Shown: positions 34,170-46,470 of the stretch, piece by piece
Position numbering within the stretch: the first letter of the stretch is position 1
Layout of the letters: each line of letters starts with the position of its first letter
Origin: Lotus japonicus
Lineage: Eukaryota; Streptophyta; Magnoliopsida; Fabales; Fabaceae
NCBI RefSeq assembly: GCF_012489685.1
Contig: NC_080043.1
Coordinates: forward strand, 80,802,292 to 80,866,291
Direction: 5' to 3'
DNA: 64,000 nucleotides
Program-made: the position numbers and the translations under genes
Notes under the pieces: model-generated
The model's database searches: none
What the model was told of the DNA's origin: nothing
What the model saw: only the letters and a program-made list of their open reading frames with translations

Positions 34170-36339
34170 GAATAACACTCCCAAGAGTACTAGAGTACTC
34201 GGTGACTTTCAATCATCACCATAGCTCACCTTAGTGGCTTTCCCCAATTCCAAAACTCTCCAAACCCACAACCAAAGTCGACTTTTCCCCGTCTTTCGCA
34301 ATCATTTTCTCCTTTAGGTTCCCTATAATTATTCGTTTAGTAAAAACGTTTCGAATTGGATTAGTCAGGTTATGAGTTTATTTCTCAAAGTCTAAGTCTC
34401 CCAAAGTCTCTAGTTTTCGAAATTCTACCCATTCTAGGTTTTCCGAAAACCAACCACCCAAAAGAAGTTTCCCGGGGAAAGTCTAGGTAAACCAACGAAT
34501 ACCAACAAATGGCTAAGTCTCAAACCTCTCGTTTGAACTTGCCTAGGGTTGTTCATCCAACCCGAAATATCAAAGATCACCAGATCAATGAATCCTCATT
34601 CTGAAGTCGCGTCAAAACGCACAATCCAACAATAGCACAATATCACAAGTTATGGAAAAGCATCATAACATCAACTCATCATTATAAACAACATCAGATA
34701 AAGCATAAGTTGAATTTATCGACGCCTATCATGCAATCATAGCTAATATAGTAAGTTGCCCTAACCTCAAGCTGATCCAGCTTCGAAATCACAAGCTCCT
34801 TCACTCAAGTGCTCTGAACCTTCCAAAGTTCCTTCAACTGAACCTCGGAGAAAACAAAGCAGAATCCAAACAATATCGATTAGTTCGATCACAATACAAC
34901 ACATAAACGATAGACAAAGCATTAAAGCTTCAGAATACGACAATCGGGTACGAAAAGACAAGTTTTGGAAACCGAGAACTTCCCCCCTAAAGGAATAACC
35001 CACGGCCTCAAAGGAAAAAGGGCTTCGGCTCTTTTCCTTCGATCAAATCTGTTTACAAGGTAGTTTTAGGGGTAAACTAAGGCAAAGAAACTGTCGGAAC
35101 AATTTTCGGACAATCAGGTCGAAATACGACTATCCAGGGGCATTTTGGTCCAAAATAAAGGCTCAAAACTTCAAAGTTATCAGTTCGGAAAACAAATTTG
35201 ACAGCAATGATCCTAACGACATCCGTGACAACAAATCCTAAAGGCACGAAGTCAGATTATGACTTTTCGACAATAAAGTTTCGAAATGTGCGACAAAAAG
35301 GTTTTGAAACAGTTTTTCAAATCCTGGACAGCTCGATCACAATCAGCGATTACTGACAGAGGTTTTAGACTCTTGGGAACGTAAGGAACATAACCCAACC
35401 AAGAAATCAGAGAAATCGGACAGTTTTACAAAAAGCTCAAAACTGTGAGCACAGAAACGACTTCAGAAACGCAACAGAAACAATAATCAGAGGTAGGAAT
35501 CATGCTAGCTACCTCGATACCTAGAAGTAGGGACGAACTGCGCGAAGATCGGTCGAGTTTCGGCGAAAAACGTTCTCCCCCTTGCTCTCCTCAACCCGCA
35601 GCCCAAATAGAAAGAAAATGAAGATATTTTGCTTTTTCGACTATTTATAGGTGGGTGAAATCGCGGGAAAATGAAAATTTCGCGATTCCGATTTTTGCAG
35701 CACGTTCACCGAGGAATTCTAAGAGAGATTCTGGCGTCAGAATTCAAGAACTTAAAACAACCATCTAAGATTTGGGAAAAACGATATCTAAAATCCCAAA
35801 GGCGGTGTAAGTTAGTCTGTTCCGAAAAACTACTTTTTGCTGTGATGCTCAAACGACAAAACTTTGTACTGGAAAAAGATTGGAAATGTCGAAACAAATC
35901 TGGCAAGCGGACGGAAACTTCGTTAGAAGTCCCTAATAGAAAAAGTCTTCATCCATTGCTCGAATCTAGGGTTTTGAAGCAAAGAAATTAGCGTCGGCGA
36001 ACTTCCGAAAAGTGAATACTATCATGCGTACAGTCCAGAGTTTCGAAATGAAACGCTGGTCGAAGGAAAAATAAAGAGAATCTTTAAATTTTCCAAGGAT
36101 TCGAAATCTCACTTAAAACGTTGCGCTAAAGCGAAATTAGCCTATTCTGGACACGCTCGCCATAAAGCAGGTGTGCAGACAACTCGCACTAATTCCTACA
36201 GCAACTCCGCAACATTCGTCAAGCAATTCCTGAACTTCCTTCTTCATTAATCTTTCTCAAATATCAAACTCATGTCACGCTTACACTGATTCTACGCGTG
36301 AGTCGGAAATTAGCTTGTTCTGAAAATCCAGGTCTTACA

Positions 36340-36800
36340 GATTGTTTGAACTAGGTGACTAGGCAACAAAGTCCACAACTGCTCCAACTTCCAACGATTT
36401 CCATCCCAGAGGTCCCTAATTCGGTGATCAATATCGTAGTAATGAACAAAATCCACAAGTTGGCCAAGAGGTTGACTGCCACACCACGTTGTGTCCCAGA
36501 AGGAAGACAAGTCGTACCCAATCTTAAATTCAAAACCCTACCGCAACACTTCACGAGCTTTACCAAAAGCCTTGAAGACCGGAGAGCCCTGCTTGATCTC
36601 AGCATCCATGAACGATCCATCAGAAAAATAGTTGGCTCGAAGAAGGTGCACCCAAGGTTTCTCAGATTCAATAAGAATATCCCAGACATGCTTTCCTACT
36701 AACGCAACATTATGATCTCTGGCTCTATGCAATCCCAAACCCCCAGCAGATTTGGGAAGCGTTATACGTACAATCCCAACCAACAAAATCTACATTAAAG
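36340..36800 (-). pseudogene. LINE ORF2, upstream part, 5'-truncated and cut off by the solo LTR
   Basis: On the minus strand 36786-36530 reads VRITLPKSAGGLGLHRARDH then NVALVGKHVWDILIESEKPW and HLLRANYFSDGSFMDAEIKQ, the thumb/connection region of plant LINE reverse transcriptases. After a frame change, 36500-36345 reads FVHYYDIDHRIRDLWDGNRW...LLPSHLVQTI. Removing the solo LTR and one GATTG copy joins this in frame to NAHHLRLYPHVADSIRW at 32619. The element stops abruptly near 36790, typical 5' truncation. Confidence 0.85.
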
Positions 36801-36859
36801 TTGCACTATTTATAATATTGCTAATTAAAATTAATTAACCTGCAAAATGGGTAACCGAT

Positions 36860-37440
36860 TTCTCTAGGGTCATCGATGACGCAGTTCCCTCCCTCCCCAC
36901 AACAGCAATGGGTGCTTCCACCATGGTTGTCAATGTCGACGACAACTGGGTTTTGACGCAATAAACGATGGGGTGTGCTGCTGTAATTCTTGATGTGAGT
37001 GGTAGATGGTTCTGTGGCGTGAGCACGAGCTTTGGTCACGCCAGAGCGTACCTTGCAGAGGTTTTGGCACTTGAGTTGGGCTCCAGCAGGCTCGGGATCT
37101 TGGTTATCATGAGGTAGTTTGTTTTTCAGATTGCTCAAACGTGCTGATAAAAAAAAAAGATTGCTCAAACGTGGTGGATGTGTTTCGCTCCGAAGTTGAT
37201 GTTAACAACTTTTGGGCAAAGGAAACGACCTTGCGGGTAAGGCGCATACTCACTTGAAGCTGGACAGTCAAGATTGATCTTATTCCCAGAAAAAGAAATA
37301 CTACAACAAACTTCATGGTAAAGCAAGCTTCCCATGAGAGATCCCCGAGACGTGTTTGACATTTTCCGCCCCCTGCCATCATTGAGTTTCTTTGCAAATA
37401 TATTTTTTGTTACTTGTCCTTTTAGCCTTTCCCTTGTAAA
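36860..37440 (+). pseudogene. RNase H-like (RVT_3 type) coding remnant
   Basis: Plus-strand pieces in changing frames: VNVDDNWVLTQ, then MGCAAVILDVSGRWFCGVST and SFGHARAYLAEVLALELGSS, then DCSNVVDVFRSEVDVNNFWA and later PRRVFDIFRPLPSL. The layout (metal-binding Asp near the start, E in LAEVLALELG, D before CSN) is that of the RNase H-like domain found at the ends of plant LINEs and as free-standing relics. Several stops and frame shifts, plus a micro-insertion at 37128-37173, interrupt it. It runs opposite to the neighbouring LINE, so it is a separate insertion. Confidence 0.7.
37128..37173 (+). repeat. Micro-insertion with A-tail and 16-bp duplication
   Basis: AGATTGCTCAAACGTG at 37128-37143 and 37158-37173 flanks CTGATAAAAAAAAA. 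It sits inside the RNase H-like relic, so it is younger than that relic. Confidence 0.75.
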
Positions 37441-37949
37441 AAAAACCTGCAAAGAAATGGAATTAGCTTTTACATTGAATGGATCCAGGTAATTAGTTGG
37501 TAAATTTGAATTTCAATCGCTTTCCATTACATGTGTCGATCCACTTCTCCAACAACGAAAACAAACAAACAAAGAAATGGAATCAGACTTTGTGTTGCTC
37601 TTTTCATGGGATTATCTCATTTTCTGGTCTCTTTTCTCAACCAAGTGATAAATATTTGAGGAAATAAAAGATGGCATTTTATTTTTATTTATTGTTTCAG
37701 AGATGACTGAATAGGGCGAATTGAAGAAGAAAATAAAGGACCTCTACGGCTGTTTTAAAATTAATTATACTTTTTGTTAAGGGACAAATCTCGAACATTC
37801 TAACATACTGTTATGGTTTAAATGGTGGATCATACTATTAAAATTTGATTTAGTCATAAATTTATTAATGTTTTACAATATAATTTTTATATGCTAAAAT
37901 TATTTCAAGTATTTTTTTTGAAACAAGTAAGTATTTTTAATTTTTTATC
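37441..37949. other. Spacer, nothing recognised
   Basis: AT-rich, no coding sequence or bounded repeat. A CAAGTA...CAAGTA pair around a T run near 37906-37929 hints at another tiny insertion. Confidence 0.35.
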
Positions 37950-38215
37950 CCTAAATAATAGCTCAAGTGGTAAGTACTATGATATATGTCGGTTGGGTGG
38001 GGTTCAGAGATCGATCTCTGGAAGGTGCAATTATCTTCGATGTACCAAAAAATAAGATATTTAATTTCTTGATTCAGGTAAACAAATCCAAAGTTTATAA
38101 TCTTGTGATATTTTCTTTTGAAATCGATATTATTATTATTATTTTTTGAAAATAAATCGATATTATTATTATTTTTTTGAAATATATTATTATTATTATT
38201 GTTGTTACTAAAAGA
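37950..38215 (+). mobile_element. Possible tRNA-derived SINE with (TTA)n tail
   Basis: TAGCTCAAGTGGTAAG at 37961 fits the pol III A box (TRGYNNARNGG). GGTTCAGAGATCGATCTC about 45 bases later loosely resembles a B box. The sequence ends in T/TTATT-rich repeats with a partial duplication (ATCGATATTATTATTATT twice). Borders and target duplication are not resolved. Confidence 0.35.
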
Positions 38216-38841
38216 ATTATATTTTGGAAAGATTATTAAAAGAATTGTTACTGTCGTTGTCATCATATTGTGGGGTTGTTATCATTATTATAAAATCGTT
38301 ACAGATTAATTTTCAAACGTGCACGTACAAACACACTTTTAATTAGTGTGCCCAAACAAATAAAATCAAACTTGCTACATGAGGGCTTTCCATGAAAACT
38401 GAAAAGTGACGAGATGTCATTAGTTAAAAAAAAGGATTAGGAGACTACTCTACAGTACAAATCACCCACGACATTTTTCTGGCAGCTTATCAAGCTTTTT
38501 ATTTTATGGGAGTCAAAACTGCTAAAAAAAATAAGGTGTCTGTAAGTAATCAACAACAATATAGTCAACAATGAAATGTGGTTGGTGCATGTATTATTGT
38601 TTGTTAGTCTAATTGCCAAGGCATAGCAATTCGTTTGATCCTCTAATGTTTTATACTCTACAAGCTCAGATGACAATGCTAATCTTTTTGCTTGTCTATG
38701 TCATAGATGCAAATGTTCAATTTAATTATGGTGATTGGAGACTCTGCCCAACCCATAAAAAATAAGCACATAGATAGCAATGGACCACATGCATATATAC
38801 TTTTTCATAAACTTGGTCATATATTACGTGTGAAGCTAGCT
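38216..38841. other. Spacer, nothing recognised
   Basis: No gene or bounded repeat seen. Confidence 0.4.
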
Positions 38842-39366
38842 AGCAGCAATAGGGATGGCAGAGAAGCCCGAACCCATGGGCACCCGACCCGACCCGACCC
38901 GATTTCTTGGGTGAAAACCCGAGTTAAATGGGTTCGGGTTCGGGTTTTACCCGATCACTTTCGGGTTCGGGTTTGGGTTTGGCCAAACCCGCACCCGAAC
39001 CCTACCCGAACCCGGATCTGTATAAGTGAAACCTAAGTATTCTGCTTGTGCAATACAATATGTGCAGCATCTTGCATATTAATTTAACAGTAACATGGCA
39101 ATTACAATGTTACATTACATAATATAGCTCTCTTCACAGTCTTTTTCAGGTCGGGTTTCCGAGTTCAACTGTTTGTTTGAGGTTGTGTGCGGGTGTGGGT
39201 ACGGGTCGGGTGAACCCGAAACCCAATGGGTTCGGGTGTGGGTTTAAGTTCACCACCCATTTCGGGTTCGGGTGCGGGTGCGGGTGTGGGTTTTTGATTT
39301 CGGGTTTGGGTTTGGGTTTGGCAAAACCCGCACCCTACCCGACCCATTGCCATCCCTAAGCAGCAA
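38842..39366. mobile_element. hAT-type non-autonomous element, 509 bp, with 8-bp duplication
   Basis: AGCAGCAA at 38842-38849 and 39359-39366 flanks an element (38850-39358) with termini TAGGGATGGCA and TGCCATCCCTA. An 8-bp duplication and this terminus fit the hAT superfamily. Subterminal regions are dense in GGGTTCGGG/CCCGAACCC motifs on both sides, the usual transposase-binding type layout; the open frames in them are by-products of that repeat. No transposase. Confidence 0.85.
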
Positions 39367-41425
39367 TGTCAATTTAATTAATTGTACAGTATAAGTATTA
39401 AAATGCAGTGCTATATATTCCTAACAATATAACCAACCATCTATCAATGAGACAAGGACATGCTTGCTTGCTTGCTTTCTGGTCTCAAGAAGCATAACTA
39501 CCGGAAGGAAAAATATATAAATCCAGCATGTCTAGATTTTGGTTATGAATTGAAGTTTTATGTTGGTTAAATATGGATGAGGTGAAATCTTAAAAGAATA
39601 TAAGATACCAGAAAACTCTGACCACACATTTTTACTTAAAACATTAAGCATTGGGTATATATATATAAAAGTCACAATTCTTATTCATTCTTCACATAAC
39701 TTATTCTTAACCAATGTGTGACTTCAACTAAAACAATATTCTCCCCCCCCCCAAGTATGAGTTATCAACGCATTACCATGCTCCTCCTACGGGAAAGCTT
39801 ATCCACACTTGCACTGTCATTCGCTTCACCGCGTCAACAGGACACGCTGCTTGGCCACACTGATAAGAAAATTTTCAATAAAAGAATCATCATCATGGCT
39901 ATACCAAGCATCAACTCTCATTATCTTAACAGACCATCACAACTCTCATTGTTTATACTGTCAAAGAAAATTATCATCTCCACCATAACAAGTATACTTC
40001 ACTTAGAACTAAACCATCGTAAAACAAAATCATCATACGAGTATACTTCACTTGGAACTAAACCATCATAACTTGCTACTATACCATCCCTAGATTGTTA
40101 ATGTAAATGAAAAAGAAAGAGGTCAAAGAAAGCATCTTAGGAAAGTCCTACATTGCTAATAATGGTGAAGGGTGGGGAGTCCAAGACTATATATATCACA
40201 AGTTCCTTGCTACGACACACCATGCAAGCACCAAAAAATACTTTAAACTTATATTTGTGTTTTTTTTTTCTCTTATGCTCTTATTTTAGAATATAGTGAG
40301 TTGTAGTTTAAATATTTACGGTGTCATGTCGTGCCAAGGTGGTGAAACCTTTCGCTCGACAAAAGCGGTAATCTCTTCCTGTTCCAAGCTAAGGTGGTGA
40401 GCGAGAAGCCCAATCTTTGTTCTCAATCCCTTTATTCCAAGATCGCATATAATCGAGCGGCTCACGCATATATTTTTTTCTAAGAGTTTTGGGGACTAGA
40501 TTCACGAGTTGAATGGCAGGTATGATGTTGGGATCCGATAGTTTAGTGAAGATCAGAATAGCGATGGATTCCTATGAAACATTCCGAAATAAGAAGATTC
40601 AATTGTTAAGAGAAATATAGTATAGAAAATGACTAAAAAAAGTAAAATGCAAGAGATTTGGTAACTAGGTTATCGGGTCCTAACCACATCTTCAAATCCT
40701 CCATACCGGATTCCACAAAGAAACAATTCATTCATATTCACCTTCCCTGAGGCCAAAGGGGGCAATCAAGCCTTTTTGCTTCATCCCACCCAAAGCGAGT
40801 CAGAATTTTGGCTATCAATAAGGAAAAAAAATCACGTCCAACATGGAGATAAAGAACTCTTTTAATATGGTGGGAACGAATTTACCGTCGTATGGATGAC
40901 CAACGATTTCTAGCGATTCCGGCTTCATGCAGGAGAGTTGCAGATGTTGACTTTGGAGGTTGCGTACTATAGTTATAGTGCCTTCGACATAGTTGAGGCT
41001 TCAACTTTTCTTCAGTCTCAACATGACCGACCAAGCGTATTGATTTCGAACACCTCTAGCTATCACATTACTCTCACCAACTTGCAGCAAAAGATCTAGT
41101 GCGAGCATAAGGAAGCATGGAATCGGACGCTAGCCACATACTCACCCGTGCTGCCTTTCTAAAGGCTTAGAAGTTCGAGACAAAATCTAATTACCTCTAG
41201 AGGCGGGTGACCTAACGTGGCCGTCCATGAATGAAAAAATTTGTTGTCTCATTCAACTACATGTGTTCATGTAATCCATAGCCTAACAGAACGCAACAAC
41301 GAGGGAGAGATGTAGTAGTGTATAGTTCCATTCAAGTAATCTATGCCGCTTCAACATCTCTCACCAATTGCGGTACAATAGAGTTGTAACTCATGAAATC
41401 CAAAAAAAGACGAAAAAAGTAGTTG
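39367..41425. other. No gene; unassigned sequence of less AT-rich composition from about 40300
   Basis: 39367-40300 is AT-rich spacer. From about 40320 to 41400 the base composition is closer to balanced and the text looks like old coding or organellar DNA (for example AAGGTGGTGAGCGAGAAGCC), but I could not assign a protein or RNA. The same style resumes beyond the solo LTR at 45350-46470, so the LTR may have split one older block. Confidence 0.3.
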
Positions 41426-42373
41426 TGTACTGTAACACCCCGATTTCGGTGGCGTCACTTTAGTAACCAAAATAAACTTAATGCGGAAAAACGTGAATAT
41501 TTTTTTTTTATAATAACTAAGACAAGACTGAATTAGATAAAACCCAAAGGCGAAAAGCAATAAAGCTAATATACAATATATATAACAGCCCCCGCTGTAA
41601 GTAGCAACCTCGTCACGAGTAACCTCCAGTGACGGAAAGAAAAGTGCAACGCCCGTAGGCAATATATACAAACCAAATGAAAAGGTGAAGTGTCCGCAAC
41701 ACTATCCCTCAAAACTGAGAATCAGCTGACCCAATGGCCTGAAAATAAGACCTCCTAAGTCCAACCAACTCTCTGTGATTCCCGTAAGGAAACCACACCA
41801 AAAAGCTATAGGTGGGAAACTACCCTGTCCCCAAAGAAGCAAATGATGTTCAGAGCTAAGACTCTACTCCTACACTAATCCCATCTCGAGGAGCTCACAC
41901 TAACACTCATTCCTACATGCTAGCGTGATCGTCGTCCGAATTTGAAATCCAGAACGACCTAGTCTATGTACACCATCCGTCCTCCTCTCGCTACCGCGAC
42001 GCGCTCCTGTTCCAGCATCCCAACCTAGTCCCCCCCGAAGGGTGAACCATCATGAACTAGCCCGCCAAAGACATCTGACAAAGGGCGTTTGTCCGCCAAA
42101 GCACACACAGAAGACGCGAGAGTCAACTCCAAAGAATTATATAAATAATATCACCAATAGATACCGATAAAAGATTAGCCACTTAGGCTTATAACTAGGG
42201 ATAACATCCTAGGGTTGCATTATTCCACAAAGAATATAACGACTGTAAATCACAGTTAACATGCCTCAAGTAGAATTAACAAGTATCAAACACACTCAAC
42301 AACTAAGTCAGTATGCATGTTGCATGAAATGATATGCAGGTTAACCCAGTCAACCAATATGCAATCCGGAACG

Positions 42374-42600
42374 GATGGACATCAAACGGATCAATGCTAG
42401 CACCAGCAACGGTGGGACCATTCTGCCCGCGTGCCTCTTACACCAAACATAGGTATGGACATCAAACGAGTCAATCCTAGCACCAGCAACGGTGGGACCA
42501 TTCTGCTCGCGTGCCTCTGGGATGGACATCAACCGGATCAATCCTAGCACCAGCAACGGTGGGACCATTCTGCCCGCGTGTCTCTTACACCAAACCAAGG
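42374..42600. repeat. Three tandem repeats of about 66-80 bp in the second solo LTR
   Basis: Each copy carries ATGGACATCAA...CGGATCAAT, then CTAGCACCAGCAACGGTGGG and ACCATTCTGCCCGCGTG. Confidence 0.85.
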
Positions 42601-42898
42601 TAGCCAGATCAGCCGTAACCCGTAGGTCTGCCATTTCGGTCTGCTACAAGAGACGTCTACAGACGCTCTTACACGGAAATCCGGGTCTTATGACCATTTT
42701 GGAATCCGACGAGGTCCAGAGTACGTCCTGTGTTAATATCTCATTAATGTTGCATGTATGCAGGATGATTAGTCAAACAACGTCTCCGAATCTCACTCGA
42801 CACGTCGCCACGTGTTCTAGGTAAATTAAAGTCTCTAAAAGCTTACCCTAAGGTAACGGTCGATTCTGCGACCAAAAGACACGCTTCACCACAACACA

Positions 42899-43052
42899 TA
42901 GCTGCTCCAACAGCACAAGAGTATCACATACTCGGGAACTATCAATTCCCCGGACTTATCCCCAGGATAGCCCAACAACATAGCTGCTCCAACAGCACAA
43001 CAACAATAGCTGCTCCAACAGCACAACAACAAACGCTGCTCCAACAGCACCA
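42899..43052. repeat. Short hairpin repeat GCTGCTCCAACAGC, four copies
   Basis: Copies start at 42901, 42983, 43009 and 43035. GCTG pairs with CAGC around a 6-base loop, so here too the repeated unit is a small hairpin. Confidence 0.75.
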
Positions 43053-45321
43053 CAACATCTACATACTCGAAGCCTCTCAACTTTCTCAATACTGGGATCC
43101 GACGACACTTCTCGTTTTCCAAAACTAAGATTTGACTTCCACGCCTTCCTTTCGAGGTTGTTATCATTACTTAAAGATTTAGAGGTTATTTAAGGTCTTA
43201 TGAGTTTTCTTTATAAAATAGATTCCATTTTGTCTTATCGCAAGTCTTATACATTTTCAGGATCTCCCAATCCCAAATCACTTCCAGAGAATGTCTCGAT
43301 CCACTAACAAAAACAAGGCCCGAACCTCGTTCGTCCTATTAAACTTTCTCAAAACTCTCAAAATAAAATCGGCATGACCTGCCCGCTATTCTCACCATTC
43401 AGAATCTCAGATTCCAGTGCAAAGCATATTTAAATCATCACAATCAACAACATGTCATATATCAATAAATCTCATTATAAACACTTAGCATTTAGCATAT
43501 AAAGCATGCACCACACATCCTAGATTACCCACATAGCACATAGCATGTAAGTCAATCTCAAAAACATTCAGTAGATGAATCATCTACATTGTCAGCCGAA
43601 GCCTCAGAAAACATTTTCCAATCACACACAATCCAGTGCATAAACAGTAAACAATGTCGAGAGCATCGACCCTAAGCATTAACTAGAGATTCAGTGAGAA
43701 GCCCTCACCTGTAGATTCTCCAGGACGATCTCCTAACACTTGTTCACAATCAAAGGCTTGCTCCTCTGGGAATTCCTCAAAATCACCTTTAGAGCAAAAC
43801 CACAGAAATACTATCAGAATCTATCGAAAACTAAGCTATCGATACTTACTAAGGTTACTCGAAGTAATCTATACTCTAAGGTACGATAATCTAGCGCGAA
43901 ATGACAAGTTTTCGGAAAAGGAAATTTCCTCCTCCCCCCCTTAATAGGTTCGGCCACTTTTGGTAATTGTGGGGCTCGATTTTTCTTCGATCAAACTTGG
44001 TTCCTATGCTTTCATTAGCCGTAACTAAGGGTATTCTGAACTCGGAAAAATTATCGGATCAAAAACTGTCGCAGGGGTATTTTGGTCATGATTTTTAACT
44101 TAGGATTTTCAAAACTGAAATCCCAAAAATAAAATTTTGCAGGGACGTCACCAACGACGTTTATGACAACTAATCCTACTAGCACTAAGCTAAGGCGATA
44201 GTTTTCAGCCTAAAGGTTGAAGCTTTACACCAAAAACTCCAAAAATGGGTATTTAAGGCTAAAATTGATTCCGGCGGAATTCCGGCGACATAACGGAAAA
44301 TCTAACCCGGCAGAAGTGATCTTGGGCACATAAGGAAGAGGTTTAGAATCAGAAATGAAATATTCAGGATAGTTTTGCAAAAACCCATAAACTATCAGCT
44401 CAGAAAAGTCTACAGAAAAGCTATGGAAAAAGCGATCAGAGGTAAGGATTAGCGACTATACCTCGAAACCTTGAAGCAGCAACTGATTGATCGACGATCA
44501 AGCAAGAAATGAACAAAATCTTCTCTTCTCCTCCTCCTTGCAAACTCGCGGCCTTGAGTGGGTTTTTGGGTGAGTTTTTGTGTTTTTTTCTCATTTCTTG
44601 ACTATATATAGAGGTTGGCAAAACGCGGTAAAATGAAAGTTTCGCGAATCTGATTTTTCCGGCTTCATTCTCCATGAATTCTAAGATAGGTTTTGGCGAA
44701 AGAATTCCAAAACTAAAATGAGGTCTTCTTGTATTTTTGGCGACTAATGCATAATCGGTATAAAACTATTTTACCCGATAAGTTGCTTTTTGCATCGGGT
44801 GTCGGAATAGAAAACTTCCTTCTGAAGAAAGATTGAAATCATCAAGAGAAATGGGTGTACGCGTGTAGAATCTTCATTTGATGTTCCGAATAGAAAAAGT
44901 CTTCATAGTCGGGTGATTCTAGGGTTTTGAAATACCAGGGTTTCAGTTTCGGCAAACTTCCGATGATTGGAATCGGACGTTCGTAGATCCTAGAGTTTCG
45001 CCTCGAAACGATTTTGATATATGGAAAAAGAGAAGTTCTAACATTTCTCTGAAGATTTTTGGAATTAATTTCCATCGTGCCTAAAAGTGAAAATTAGCTA
45101 TATACTAGGGTTTCTGACCTAGGTTAAGCGTATAACGATCGTGCTATAACTTTTATCGATCATAATGCAATCCTTGAACTTTTCCTGAACTTTCTCCTTC
45201 ATAAATATATTTCATTTAATGAACTTTTGTTCAGGTTTCCCTTCACATTACATCAACCCTAATCGTGAATAAGAAATTTATTCACTTAGCATAAGCTTAA
45301 AAACTTGGGCCTTACATGTAC

Positions 45322-46470
45322 TTTTCATTACACAACTGATATACGTGTCGATTCCCTTAAAAAAAAGAAAATAAGTAACATTCAAATCGTTTTATAAAAG
45401 TCTGTGTTTTTGGATTACTTTTAGGCATAGCCCATGGGCCTACACTTTTTTGAATCCAATTGTAGATATCATGCCAGTAACACATAAGAGCCATGGAGTC
45501 TGGTGAGGTAGCTCTTGTCTCTTGCTACAAGTCCTACGACACAAGAGTTGGATTCTCTAAAACGTCGACGGTCGCGATATAGCCATTTAGATCTAGGGGA
45601 ATGCCTTCTCACGTAGGAAGTTCCAATAAAGCATGCTATCAAATGGGAAATCAATTCGTGAAATTTTGGACACAAGTATTCAATTATTAGTTCGAACTTT
45701 CCTAGTCTTAAAATTTGAATTCATTTGAAGAGTAAACAATAAAGCCCCTACCAACAAGTGAGGAACTACAAGTAAAGATACAGTTCTTAGAAAACTTCAT
45801 AAATTGTTCCATTTTTTTATTTTTATTGAAAATTCATAAATAGATCCTCGGGTGGAGGCCAGGTGTCAATGTCAAATGTGTGGCACCACCGCCTCTCAAT
45901 CCCTGACTGATTCAACCATAACGAGATCAACCCTTTCACATCTTCCAAACTTTTTGGGTCATTGCTCCGAGTTTTGTTTCCCCGATTTGAAACCAGTTGG
46001 TTCCATAGTTTATCTAGAGGGATTCTTAGCACTTAGGCACTTTATCCTTCTGCGCCTTTTTGCCAGTCTATGATTTAACTAGGGTGGGCGCCTGAAGGGT
46101 AACTGACGACTCCCCTTCCCATTCATTTTCCTTGGGATGATCAAATTAATCTTTCTCCTATTTTACTCAATCGCTGAAACAAAAGAGGTGGGACCCTTAT
46201 CCAAACTTTTTGTTCTAATATATATCAAGATTCAGTCTTCTAGGTGGTGAATTGGGTTGAAAGTGAGTGTCGCCACAAACTGGTGGAATGCTCACCAAAC
46301 CAATTCACTTGAGTGAAAGCCATAGAAGGCACAAACAAGGAGAAGATCCTGGAAAAAACTTCTAGGCGAAGGGATACATGAATGAACCGTCTCCCACCTG
46401 AATGAGAGGTATTCTGATGTATATGTATGAAACTATACAACTAAGGAGGTCATACAAATTTTGATTGATA
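45322..46470. other. Unassigned block with less AT-rich composition
   Basis: No gene identified. A minus frame at 46032-45823 (SLEDVKGLISLWLNQSGIER) has protein-like composition, and the sequence style suggests either an eroded element or organellar DNA, neither of which I can prove. Confidence 0.25.

Larger units (their letters stand above)
32620..36344 (+). mobile_element. Solo LTR, 3715 bp, with perfect 5-bp target duplication GATTG
   Basis: The element (32625-36339) starts TGTAACACCCCGATTT and ends CCAGGTCTTACA, i.e. TG...CA, and is flanked by GATTG at 32620-32624 and 36340-36344. Its start is not repeated near its end and there is no gag, pol, primer site or polypurine tract, so this is a single LTR left after recombination rather than a full element. 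Length and lack of coding fit the long LTRs of legume Ogre/Tat-like Gypsy elements, but that family name is inference. A second member lies at 41431-45316. Two hairpin-unit arrays (33561-34169) sit inside. The orientation given is arbitrary. Confidence 0.85.
41426..45321 (+). mobile_element. Solo LTR, second copy of the same family, 3886 bp, target duplication TGTAC
   Basis: The element (41431-45316) begins TGTAACACCCCGATTTCG and ends TGGGCCTTACA, flanked by TGTAC at 41426-41430 and 45317-45321. Alignable blocks shared with 32625-36339 include CACTTTAGTAACCAAAATAA near the start and CTGTGATTCC...CCACAC...CTACCCTGTCCC about 380 bases in, clearly diverged. No internal coding region. The internal repeats differ from the first copy: a roughly 66-80 bp repeat (42374-42600) and a short hairpin repeat (42899-43052). 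Confidence 0.85.

Noticed and set aside
32625..36339. Host gene or LARD element between the TG...CA ends
   Set aside because: No coding frame of consequence, and the first part of the element is not repeated at its end, so a single LTR is the simpler reading.
39165..39359. Overlapping ORFs on both strands rich in Pro/Thr/Gln or Gly/Cys
   Set aside because: By-product of the GGGTTCGGG subterminal repeats of a hAT MITE.
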